A model generated the notes under the pieces. That model had not been told where the DNA came from. It did not search any database and saw only the letters and a program-made list of their open reading frames with translations. From Ptychodera flava (Eukaryota; Hemichordata; Enteropneusta; Ptychoderidae), in the NCBI RefSeq assembly GCF_041260155.1, contig NC_091933.1, forward strand, positions 23,094,599-23,158,598: DNA of 64,000 nucleotides. Direction: 5' to 3'. The stretch's first letter is position 1; every line of letters begins with the position of its first letter. Of the stretch, positions 12,701 to 22,674 are shown piece after piece. The position numbers and the translations under genes were made by a program.

Positions 12701-12814
12701 AGGTGCACGAGTACTAATTGACACCTATTTGCCCTGCAAATTTGAGAAGTTTTCGTTCAGCCGTTTAAGAGATCTAGGTCGACAAAGAATCGGCAGAAGA
12801 AGAAGAAAAAGAGG

Positions 12815-15011
12815 ATTAAAGCTGCAAGCAGCGTTGGCGGGGCCCAAGCGGATAACATGGTTGAAAGATCTTGCACTAATGATATTATGTGCAAAATTCG
12901 ATCTTGGAAAAGTATGATTTTGAACATCATCTCATAGTTACTGTACGTGTCAGTGGGAATTGCATATTCTACGTAAAATCCAATATGGCGGCGAAATATG
13001 AAGGATGTAGCACTTGTGGTTACTGAGTTATGGACATATACTGATATTTAAGGGCAAAGGTCAACGAGGTCACGTGACATTTTGTCAAAAAAATTGTAAA
13101 GCTTAGTTATCCCTATATACCAAAAATCAGACCTCTAGCTCTATTGGCTAGCTCAGAATTAGATATGCGCATAATTAATGAGGTACAGGATGTGGTGTCA
13201 TAAGGTCTCCCATCATACCAAATATGAAGGGTGTAGCACTTGTGGTTACTGAGTTATGGACATATACGTATTTTCAAGGTCAAAGGTCATCGAGGTCATG
13301 TGACATTTTGTCAAAAAAATTGTATTGCTAAGTTATCCCTATATACCAAAAATCAGACCTTTAGCTCTATTGGCTGGCTCAGAATTACATATGCGCATAA
13401 TTAATGAGGTACAGGATGTGGTGTCATAAGGTCTCCCATCATACCAAATATGAAGGGTGTAGCACTTGTGGTTACTGAGTTATGGACATATACGTAGTTT
13501 CAAGGTCAAAGGTCATCGAGGTCATGTGACATTTTGTCAAAAAAATTGTAATGCTAAGTTATGCCTATATACCAAAAATCAGACCTCTAGCTCTATTGGC
13601 TGGCTCAAAATTAGATATGCACATAATTAATGAGGTACAGGATGTGGTGTCATAAGGTCTCCCATCATACCAAATATGAAGGCTGTAGCACTTGTGGTTA
13701 CTGAGTTATTGATTTATACGTATATTCAAGGTCAAAGGTTATCGAGGTCACGTGACATTATGTCAAAAAAAATTGTCTTGCTAAGTTATCCCTATATACC
13801 AAAAACCAGACCTCTAGCTCTATTGGCTGGCTCAGAATTAGATATGCGCATAATTAATGAGGTACAGGATGTGGTGTCATAAGGTCTCCCATCATACTAA
13901 ATATGAAGGGTGTAGCACTTGTGGTTACTGAGTTATGGACATATACGTATTTTCAAGGTCAAAGGTCATCGAGGTCATGTGACATTTTGTCAAAAAAATT
14001 GTATTGCTAAGTTATCCCTATATACCAAAAATCAGACCTTTAGCTCTATTGGCTGGCTCAGAATTACATATGCGCATAATTAATGAGGTACAGGATATGG
14101 TGTCATAAGGTCTCCCATCATACCAAATATGAAGGGTGTAGCACTTGTGGTTACTGAGTTATGGACATATACGTATTTTCAAGGTCAAAGGTTATCGAGG
14201 TCACATGACATTTTGTCAAAAAAATTGTAATGCTAAGTTATGCCTATATACCAAAAATCAGACCTCTCGCTCTATTGGCTGGCTCAGAATTAGATATGCG
14301 CATAATTAATGAGGTACAGGATGTGGTGTCATAAGGTCTCCCATCATACCAAATATGAAGGGTGTAGCACTTGTGGTTACTGAGTTATGGACATATACGT
14401 ATATTCAAGGTCAAAGGTCATCGAGGTCACGTGACATTTTGTCAAAAAAATTGTATTGCTAAGTTATCCCTATATACCAAAAATCAGACCTTTAGCTGTA
14501 TTGGCTGGGTCAGAATTAGATATGCGCATAAAATCCAAGATGGCGGCCAAATCATGTGACCAATCCAAATGTCTTTCGCAAACTTAAAAGAGATCACTCT
14601 GAGGATGAGATGAGTAAAATTTCAGTTAAATCGGTGTGTTTGTTCTGGAGAAGAAGATTTTTAATGATTAAATTGCGATTTTCATAAAATCCAAGATGGC
14701 GGCCAAATCACGTGACCGATCCAAACGTCTTTCGCAAACTTGAAAGAGATCACTCTAAGGATGACATGAGTAAAATTTCAGCTAAATCTGTATGTTGGTT
14801 CTGGAGAAGAAGATTTTTAAAATTAAGTCGGTATTTTTCGCAAATCCAATATGGCCGCCAGGTCGCGCGACTATTCGAAATTTCTATACCCAGGTGCACG
14901 AGATCTCATAGGTACCTATTAGCCCTGCAAGTTTCAGAAGTTTGCGGTAAGCGGTGATTGAGTTCTAGGTCGACAAAAAAAGAGCGGAAGAAGAAGAAGA
15001 AGAAGAAGAAG
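12815..15011 (+). mobile_element. Helitron/Helentron-like non-autonomous unit B
   Basis: It starts directly at the GAAGAA tail of unit A with the same 5' end (GGGGCCCAAGC at 12,839-12,849) and ends in its own (GAA)n tail against the 5' end of unit C. It is 2.2 kb long. After a short 5' segment it is filled by a 226-bp tandem array (12,990-14,530) and then about two and a half 156-bp units with the family's terminal unit. It has no coding capacity. The direct tail-to-head junctions on both sides suggest a concatemer, not independent insertions. Confidence 0.6.
12990..14530. repeat. 226-bp tandem array, about 6.8 units, each with a DR1-type element
   Basis: AAGGTCTCCCATCAT recurs at 13,202, 13,428, 13,654, 13,881, 14,107 and 14,333, spacings of 226-227 bases. 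Copies differ at only a few positions, so the array is young or homogenised. Most units carry AGGTCAAAGGTCA (for example 13,277-13,289, 13,503-13,515, 13,956-13,968, 14,408-14,420). A further AGGTCA follows three bases later and runs into CACGTGAC or CATGTGAC. The array joins the following 156-bp units in mid-unit at about 14,528. Open frames through it are artefacts of the period. Confidence 0.9.
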
Positions 15012-15169
15012 ATTAAAGCTGCAAGCAGCGTTGGCGGGGCCCAAGCGGTTAACATGGTTGAAAAATCTTGCACTAATGATATTATGTGCAAACTTCGAGC
15101 TTGAAAAAGTAGGATTTTGAACATCATCTAATAGTTACTGTACGTATCACTTGGAATTTAATATTTTAC

Positions 15170-16440
15170 GGAAAATCCAATATGGCGGCAAAACCACGTG
15201 ACCAATCAAAACACATTTTGCAAACTTGAAAAACATGACACTTAGATGGTGTATGGAAAATTTCAGTCAAATCGGTGTTTGTTCGGGAGAAGAAGATTTT
15301 TAAAGATTAAATCACGATTTTCGAAAAATCCAATATGGCGGCCAAACCACGTGACCGATCAAAACGCCTTTTGCAAACTTGAAAAAGATCACACTTAAGA
15401 TGTTACATGTCAAATTTCAGCTCAATCAGAGTGTTGGTTGTGGAGAAGAAAATTTTTAAAGATTAAATCATGATTTTTTCAAAAATCCAATATGGCGGCA
15501 AAACCACGTGACCGATCAAAACGCCTTTCAGAAACTTGAAAGAGATCACACTTAAGATGTTACATGTCAAATTTAAGTTGAATCGGTGTGTTTGTTTTTG
15601 AGAAGAAGATTTTTAAAGATCAAATCATGATTTTCGCAAAAATCCAATATGGCGGCCAGACCACGTGACCGATCAAAACGCCTTTCACAAACTTGAAAGA
15701 GATCACACTTAAGATGTTACATGTCAAATTTCAGTCGAATCGGTGTGTTTGTTCTGGAGAAGAAGATTTTTGAAGATTAAATCACGATTTTAGCAAAATC
15801 CAATATGGCGGCCAAACCACGTGACTGATCCTAACGCCTTTCGCAAACTTGAAAGAGATCACACTTAAGATATTACATGTCAAATTTCAGTCGAATCGGT
15901 GTGTTGATTCTGGAGGAGAAGATTTTTAAAGATTAAATCACGATTTTCGCAAAAATCCAATATGGCGGCCAGACCACGTGACCGATCAAAACGCCTTTCG
16001 CAAACTTGAAAGAGATCACACTTAAGATATTACATGTCAAATTTCAGTCGAATCGGTGTGTTTGTTCTGGAGAAGAAGATTTTTGAAGATTAAATCACGA
16101 TTTTCTCAAAATCCAATATGGCGGCCAAACCACGTGACCGATCAAAACGCCTTTCGCAAACTTGAAAGAGATCACACTTAAGATGTTACATATGAAATTT
16201 CAGTCGAATCGGTGTTTTCGTTCTGGAGAAGAAGATTTTTAAAGATTAAATTGGTATTTTTCAAAAATCCAATATGGCGGCCAAGGTCACGTGACCGCAC
16301 GCGATTTTATTTGCAAATTCTTAAGACCTTAGGCCATGCTTGCTATACAAAAAATTTCAAATCGACTAGACCCCTGGGTATTCTGGAGAAGCCATTTTTA
16401 GGTTTTTGGAAAATCCAATATGGCCGCCAGGTCACGTGAC
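15170..16440. repeat. 156-bp tandem repeat array (unit C), eight regular copies
   Basis: The core TATGGCGG falls at 15,181, 15,334, 15,491, 15,648, 15,804, 15,961, 16,117 and 16,273, giving spacings of 153-157. All eight have the GCGGC word. Nearly all have CCACGTGACCGATC 10-15 bases downstream. Identity is higher here than in the unit A array, so this array looks the youngest. Confidence 0.9.
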
Positions 16441-16593
16441 CAATCGAAATTTGTATACCCAGGTGCACGAGATCTCATAGGTACCTATTAGCCCTGCAAG
16501 TTTCGGAAGTTTGCGGTAAGCGGTGTTTGAGTTCTAGGTCGACAAAAAAAGAGCGGAAGAAGAAGAAGAAGTAGAAGAAGAAGAAGAAGAAAG

Positions 16594-16700
16594 TTGAATT
16601 CCTATAAAACCAATAGGGGCCCAGCCGGTAGGCTTGGGCCCCTAAATATTGAACTCCTATAAAACCAATAGGGGCCCAGCCGGTAGGCTTGGGCCCCTAA
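16594..16700 (+). repeat. Doubled 3' terminus with GC-rich hairpin ending CTAA
   Basis: Two near-identical units of about 52 bases (16,594-16,645 and 16,649-16,700) each contain CCTATAAAACCAATA and end in a hairpin: AGGGGCCCAGCC, loop GGTA, GGCTTGGGCCCCT, then AA. The next base is T, giving the CTAA|T pattern typical of Helitron 3' ends. The hairpin abuts the end, where classical Helitrons leave several bases. Repeated termini are known in this superfamily. Confidence 0.7.
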
Positions 16701-17035
16701 TTAAAGCTGCAAGCAGCGTTGGTGGGGCCCAAGCGATTAACCTGGTTTCCAAATCTTCCACTGATTATATTATGTGCAAAAATTTAGCTTGAAAACAGTC
16801 AAGTTCTTGTAAAGAAGAATTTTGAACATCATCTCACATTTATCTGTTCCATGCAAAATACAATATGGCGGCAAAAACATGTGAGCGATCTAATTGCCTT
16901 TCACAAACCTGAAAGAGCTCTCACTAAGAATGACAAAAGTGGAATTTCACTTCCATCAGTGTTTTGGTTCAGGAGAAGAAGATTTGTAGAGATAAATTGC
17001 GATTTTCAAGAAATCAAATATGGCGTCTTAAACTG

Positions 17036-18207
17036 AGCACGGTGACCTACCAAAAATTTGTTTCAAAAGTACAAGACATATATGATTTAGATACTACTCA
17101 AAATTTACAATACGGGAAGGTTAAAATATTCCATCAAATAAATGTATTAATCTCTGAAATTTTTGGCGCAATAATTGCAAATTTGGTTAAAAAATAAATA
17201 ATTAGTCATATATTTTTTCATTTCATCTTTACTGTTTAAAGTTATACTTTTGTATAATGTTTTGACAAAACTGTGAAAATTTAGAAAATCAAGCATGGTG
17301 ACCCCCTCTTTTTTCTTTAATATTTGATTATTCTCATATGCTAGAATGCAAAAATTTTTATGTGTTCTTCCTTGTGTTGCTTTCTGGCCTGATCTTGTTT
17401 AGGTAATGTTTTACTGTCATGAGACAAAAACTCTTCTTCAACTACAATGTATATCGGAGTCAGAGGTATCTCTGTCACTGCTCACGTATATACTACAGTA
17501 GCAGGGCGGTATCTGATAGTGACAGTTGCCCATAGGAAGAAGTTGTATTAACTTTGATAATTTTGACACTATTTTTGTTCAGTTTATCATACAACTGCGT
17601 TCTTGTTCTACTCTCTACAGCATGTTGAACTGTCCAGTATTCAGCTTGCTAGCACAGCCTGTGTATGTGTACCACGTATCAGTGCTGACAACTGACTGTC
17701 AGTCTGGACTCTAATCAAACTATCACCTAATACATATTTATATATACAGGTTTTGTCGACAAACTGAACATTGTGTGTTTGAGCATGCTGTAGGGAGACA
17801 GCAGGAAACTGTAGTTGATATATTAGATAGATTGCAAAAATCATCAACGGTTGCAGCTTCTGCCCTGTTACTAGGCTCAAGTTAGATTTTTTTACGACAA
17901 TCACACATGTTTAGATTTTTTCAAGATATAAGTCATGGAATGTGACAAAATGGTTCTAGATTCTGTTAAATTATTACTAACATAACAACATTTGAATGAC
18001 ATAAAAATGGTATTCACTTCATTAGATTACCTACAAAAAAACTTGGAATCGGAAAATGTAAAACATAAAAGGGAACCAATAAATTTTCAAGTGCCCCCTG
18101 CAGGTAGAGCAAAATTTTCAAGTCCCCCTCTACTACCCCCAAAATTTTCGATTTCCCCTTCCTGAATGAATACCTCCAGCCCCCCTTTTTTTGTGAACGC
18201 AGCCTTA
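17036..18207. other. Private DNA inside unit D, no gene seen
   Basis: The sequence is AT-rich and mostly unrelated to the other units. Near 18,075-18,190 are C-rich runs alternating with AAAATTTTC (for example CAAGTGCCCCCTGC and CAAGTCCCCCTC), probably the end of another small repeat. Open frames in the region have no recognisable similarity. Confidence 0.35.
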
Positions 18208-19239
18208 GTAACAAACCTGCAATCGCTATCACTGCTGTACTGTACATATCGCACTATAACGGCACGAAAACTGTTTCAGCATACCAGTTTTTCAAACGAA
18301 TTATACGTAGATATCCATTTTCATAGCAGTTCAAAGTAAAATACTCAAAGACTTGACAAATTTGTGCATGTTAGACTTTCGATACATTTGCTTTACGCTT
18401 GAATTTAGCATGGAGCTTTGGTAGCTCCATGAATTTAGCAAGCGATGCTCGGACAGCGCACAGCGTATCGATGACAATTGGGTCAGGGGTCATCACCAAA
18501 AAAGTCAGTGCGTATCCACGGCCAGGTTGAATCATGCCACGGATCGCGGAAATCACGAATCATAAATCCAAATGTTCATGTCTATTACTTAAACAGAACC
18601 CTAAAATATAAAACACATAATGTTTTGATATGGAGAAACATATTTTTGTGTCACTGACGATCAAGTTAAATGCTCAAATATCGCGACAAGACTTGCGGAT
18701 TTGCACAATATGAATGCGGAAGTACGTCGACTGTACTCGGCGGACGAGCGGGCGCCTTTTCTGAAAATCTGTTTCCGATATAACGTCACAATAGCTGAAA
18801 AATCTTGTGAATTCATCTTCAAGGAAGCCAATTCACACAAGTTTCTAACATCAGTAAGGATATTTGCTTATTGGCAGCTATACACCACCAACATTTTCGC
18901 CGTTCAGGAGTGCCTTACTCGCTCTACTTTGTTAAAAAAGCCGTATGCTTTGGCCGTTTAAATTTACCCATGGAGATCGCCATTGTGAATCTCGCCGCAG
19001 AGACTCCAGTTAACCACAGACTGTTGCCGGGAACAAACACACCTGAACGCAGGGCTACTTTTGCACTAATAAACTTCACAAATTAAGGAAGTACATGTTT
19101 ACTGAGTGTTCCCACTGTAATAAGTTGTGCAAACAATTCTTCTGAACAGCTACACTATCAACTGAAATGGTCACACCTATTTAGACCTAGAACTATGGCA
19201 AGAGCGTCCAGCTTTGAATAGCAATTTTACCGACAGGCT

Positions 19240-20400
19240 GTGAGCAGATTTGACAAAATCTAATATCGCCTAGTATCGAAGTTAGAGTCGGTCCTTTGAA
19301 GTCGGGTTTGACCAGAACAGTAAGGTGGTGAAATGTCAGATATATATCGGATATTTACCCGCGATTTGACAGAATCTGGTATCGTCTAGTATCGAAGCTT
19401 AGAGTCAGTCCTGGCATGGATGTAAAAAATTACATCCATGGTCCTGGGAAGTCGGGTTTGACAAGAAGTGTAAGGTGGTGAAATGTCCGATATACATATC
19501 GGATATTTACCTGCGTTATGACAGAATCTGGTATCGTTAAGTATCGAAGCTAGAGTCAGTCCTTGGAAGTCGGGTTTGACAAGAAGTGTAAGGTGGTGAA
19601 ATCTCCGATATATATCGAACATTTACCGGCGATTTGAGAAAATCTAGTATCGTCTAGTAACAAAGCTAGAGTCAGTCCTTGGAAGTCGGGTTCGACCAGA
19701 ACTGCATGTAAGGTGGTGTATTCTTCGATATATATCGGATATTTACCCGCGATTTGAGAAAATCTATAGAAGCTAGAGTCAGTCCTTTGAAGTCGGGTTT
19801 GGCAAAACCTGTAATGTTGTGAAATCTCCGATATATACCGGATATTTACCCGCGATTTAACAGAAAGTATATAGTCTAGTATCGAAGCTAGAGTCAGTCA
19901 TTGAAAGTCGGGTTCGACCAAAACTGTAAGGTAGTGAAATCTCCGATATCGGATATTTACCCTCGATTTGACAGAATCCAGTATCGTTCAGTATCGAATT
20001 TAAAGTCAGTCCTTGGAAGTCGGGTTTGACCAGAACTGCAAGGTGGTGTATTCTTCGATATATATCGGATATTTACCCGGGATTTGACAGAATCTAGTAT
20101 CGTCTAGTATCAATATTGGAGTCCCCAAATCGCTGATAAATATCTGGTATTAAAATATCGGCAATTTCACAGACCTTGTGTGCCGAGGCACAGGGCAAGT
20201 CATTCTAGTATTGTGTGCTATTTATATTAGAGTCCCCAAATTCCCGATAAACATGCAGTAAATATATCGACGATTTCACAGATCTGGCGTACCGATGCAT
20301 AGGGCAAGTCATTCTACTATTGTCTAGTATCGATATTAGAGTCCCCGAATCGCTGATAAATAAAGGGTACATTTCGGCGGTCACAGACCGGGCGTGCAAT
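19240..20400. repeat. 116-bp tandem repeat array (unit D copy)
   Basis: Same unit as 10,280-11,095, with about ten copies. Phrases such as AAGTCGGGTTTGAC and CGATATATATCGGATATT recur with the same order and spacing. One copy carries a 26-base hairpin insertion at 19,415-19,440. The distal units (after about 20,100) are diverged in the same way as those of unit A, so the array had its shape before the two copies separated. Confidence 0.85.
19415..19440. mobile_element. Tiny 26-base hairpin insertion with a 7-base flanking repeat
   Basis: CATGGATGTAA, four A, then TTACATCCATG form a perfect 11-bp stem. Directly on each side is GTCCTGG (19,408-19,414 and 19,441-19,447). The other units of the array have a single copy of that heptamer-like site. 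This is the signature of an insertion with a target-site duplication, at an exceptionally small size. Confidence 0.65.
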
Positions 20401-21079
20401 GGCACACAGCAATTACAGTGAAGTTAGATCAAGCTGCAGAACTTCATTAAACAAGGTGTTGTTTTAATAGATGTGTATCAGCGATTTTTATGACATTTAC
20501 AGCTGGGCTTGATGTGGTCTTGTTTACATTTTTAATCAGGTACATGCTCTCAGTTACACAACACACCAGGGCCACTCAATGCATGTCAGATAGAGAAACA
20601 TAAACAAATCACCACACCTTGCAATGTCATGTATCTTTCTTTTTTATTCGTGATGAATAAGTGAGCGTGCATTCAGACACCTACATATAAAATTACCGGA
20701 ATAGCTTCATTTATGATCCTTGACACTCACATATCAGCTGTGCGCGCGTAGACCCCAGTAATCGTGCCCTGGCGGGACCTTCTCTTATTCAGTCAATCAC
20801 AGCAGTCGGCCACCCCTTAAAGCTAGTGGCACACTCCTCTAAATACTTCCGTGGCAGTATACTCGACAAAGCTTCACCCGGCGTACAAAAGCTGGTCGCA
20901 AAAGTTGCCTTAAACAAAGGGCCGATATTAGGGTTCGTGTGACTGCTAGCTGAATTTGACAGCGGGCATTGCAGTCTGTTGTGCCGTCTTTGACTTTCAA
21001 GTGTACAATATAACATACATCACTGATCGATCTTCTGACTGACGAGGTTTTACACTGCAGCCTTATGAACATTGTGGCG
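20401..21079. repeat. Spacer shared with unit A
   Basis: Counterpart of 11,096-11,749 with small insertions and deletions. It ends at the phrase GCCTTATGAACATTG, after which the 156-bp units start in both copies. No gene. Confidence 0.6.
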
Positions 21080-22300
21080 ACTTAACCGATCCAAATGCCT
21101 TTCGCAAACTTTAAAGTGCTCGCACTAAGAAAGATATGAGTAAAATTTCAGTTGAATCTGTGTGTTGGTTTTTGAGAAGAAGATTTTTAATGATGAAATT
21201 GCGATTGTCGCTATATCCAATATGGCAAACAAACCACTTGACCGACCCCAATGCCTTTCACAAACTTGAAAGTGCTCACACTAAGGGTGACAGAAGTAAA
21301 ATTTCAGTTGGATCGTTCTGGAAAGAATAGTTTTAAAGATGAAATTGCAATTTTTCACAAAATTCAATATAGCGGCCAAAGCACATGACCGATCCAAATG
21401 CCTTTCGAAAATGTAAAAGAACTGCCACTAGGGATAATGAGTGTAAATTTTTAGTTCAATCTGTACATTGGTTCTGGAGAAGAAGATTGCTAAGGATTAA
21501 ACTGCGATGTACATAAAATCCAATATGGCGGCCAAATTACGTGACTGATCAAAATGTTTTCTGAAACTTAAAAGGACTACCACTAGGGAAAATAAATGTG
21601 AAATTTTAGTTCAATTGGTGTATTTGTTCTGGAGGAGAAGATTTTTAAAAATTGCATTACGATTTCACAAAATCCAATATGGCGGCCAAACCACGTGACC
21701 GATCGAAATGTTTTTTGCAAACTTGAAAGAGATCACCCTAAGGATGACTTGAGTAAAATTTGAGCTTAATCGGTGTTTTGGTTCTAGAGAAGAAGATTTT
21801 TAAAGATTAAATTACGATTTTGCAAAATCCAATATGGCGGCCAAACCACGTGACCGATCCAAACGCCTTTTGCAAACTTGAAAGAGTTCACACTTAAGAT
21901 GATATATGTGGAATTTTAGTTGAATCGGTGAATTTGTTCTGGAGAAGAAGATTTTTAGAGATTAAATTGTGATTTCTCAAAATCAAATATGGCGACCAAA
22001 CCACGTGACCGATCAAAATGATTTTTGCAAACTTGAAAGAGATCGTTCAAAGGATGACATGAGTAAAATTTGAGCTTAATCAGTGTTTTGGTTCTGGAGA
22101 AGAAGATTTTTAAAGATTAAATGAGTATTTTAGAAAATTCAATATGGCGGCCAAGGTCACTTGACCGCATGCGATTTTATGTGCAAATTATGAAGACCTT
22201 AGGTCATGCTTGCTATACAAAAAAATTCAAATCGACTAGACCCCTAGGTCTTCTGGAGAAGCCATCTTTAGGTTTTTGGAAAATCCAATATGGTCGCTAG
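21080..22300. repeat. 156-bp tandem repeat array with YY1-like and CACGTG motifs (unit D)
   Basis: About eight units with the same consensus as the arrays in units A and C, more diverged. Several cores are altered (ATAGCGGCC, ATGGCAAAC) and several boxes have lost the CACGTG (CACATGACC, TACGTGACT). It finishes with the same terminal unit as unit A (GACCCCTAGGTCTTCTGG). Confidence 0.8.
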
Positions 22301-22445
22301 GTCACGTGACCAATCAAAATTTCAAGGGTCAGGTGCACGAGTACAAATTAACACCTACTAGCTCTGCAAATTTGAGAAGTTTTCATTCAGCCGTTTAAGA
22401 GATCTAGGTCGACAAAGAATCGGCAGAAGAAGAAGAAAAAGAGGA

Positions 22446-22577
22446 AGAAGAGGAAGTAGTAGAACTTGAGCAATAACAATAGGGTCCCAGCCGGTCGGCT
22501 TGGGCCCCTAAAGAAGAGGAAGTAGTAGAACTTGAGCAATAACAATAGGGTCCCAGCCGGTCGGCTTGGGCCCCTAA
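22446..22577 (+). repeat. Doubled 3' terminus of unit D
   Basis: Two 66-base copies (AGGAAGTAGTAGAACTTGAG, then CAATAACAATAGGGTCCCAG, ending in GGCTTGGGCCCCTAA), one ending at 22,511 and one at 22,577. The hairpin has one G-T wobble relative to the unit C version. The next bases are TAAT, so the element again ends CTAA before T. Confidence 0.7.
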
Positions 22578-22608
22578 TAATCTTGATCATGACACAATCA
22601 TCAGGATC

Positions 22609-22674
22609 AATGAAACCATCGCGAAAATGAATTAATGGTCATGACCATTAATTCATTTTCATGATGGTTTCATT
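22609..22674. repeat. 66-bp near-perfect palindrome with no loop
   Basis: AATGAAACCATC and its complement GATGGTTTCATT close a palindrome whose centre is GGTCATGACC. Only about four bases near the outer third (CGCG opposite ATGA) fail to pair. It lies 32 bases beyond the 3' end of unit D. It could extrude a cruciform. Family unknown. Confidence 0.85.

Larger units (their letters stand above)
7511..12814 (+). mobile_element. Helitron/Helentron-like non-autonomous unit A
   Basis: This unit starts with the family 5' end (ATTAAAGCTGCAAGCAGCG, then GGGGCCCAAGC at 7,535-7,545) and runs to a GAAGAAGAA-rich tail that abuts the next copy of the same 5' end at 12,815. Its interior holds about 1.3 kb of unit-specific DNA, then a block (about 8,811 onward) shared with unit D, a 116-bp tandem array, a 700-bp spacer and a 156-bp tandem array. 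No Rep/helicase frame is present, so it would depend on a helper. Assignment to Helitron/Helentron relatives rests on the subterminal inverted repeat and terminal hairpins seen in units C and D. It is inferred, not proven. Confidence 0.6.
15012..16700 (+). mobile_element. Helitron/Helentron-like non-autonomous unit C, with both ends
   Basis: This is the most complete short copy at 1.7 kb. The 5' end is at 15,012 (GGGGCCCAAGC at 15,036-15,046). Eight regular 156-bp units follow, then the terminal unit, a GAAGAA tract, and two tandem 3' ends finishing CTAA at 16,700. The 3' GCTTGGGCCCC (16,687-16,697) is the exact inverted match of the 5' GGGGCCCAAGC. This gives an 11-bp subterminal inverted repeat as in Helentron-type elements. 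It lacks any protein gene. Confidence 0.65.
16700..22577 (+). mobile_element. Helitron/Helentron-like non-autonomous unit D
   Basis: Starts at the CTAA of unit C with a slightly diverged 5' end (GGGGCCCAAGC at 16,724-16,734) and ends with doubled 3' hairpins at 22,446-22,577. After two decayed 156-bp units (about 16,850-17,035) and about 1.2 kb of private DNA, the region from 18,208 repeats the architecture of unit A: shared block, 116-bp array, spacer, 156-bp array, terminal unit. At 5.9 kb it is the longest copy. No protein-coding capacity for transposition was found. Confidence 0.6.

Noticed and set aside
13676-13882. 68-codon open frame inside the 226-bp array
   Set aside because: It recurs with the repeat period and has no start context or family similarity; an artefact of the satellite.
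7511-22577. Search for Rep/helicase, transposase, reverse transcriptase or capsid genes
   Set aside because: No open frame longer than about 90 codons and no catalytic motif was found, so the elements are called non-autonomous and no virus-like element is claimed anywhere in the window.
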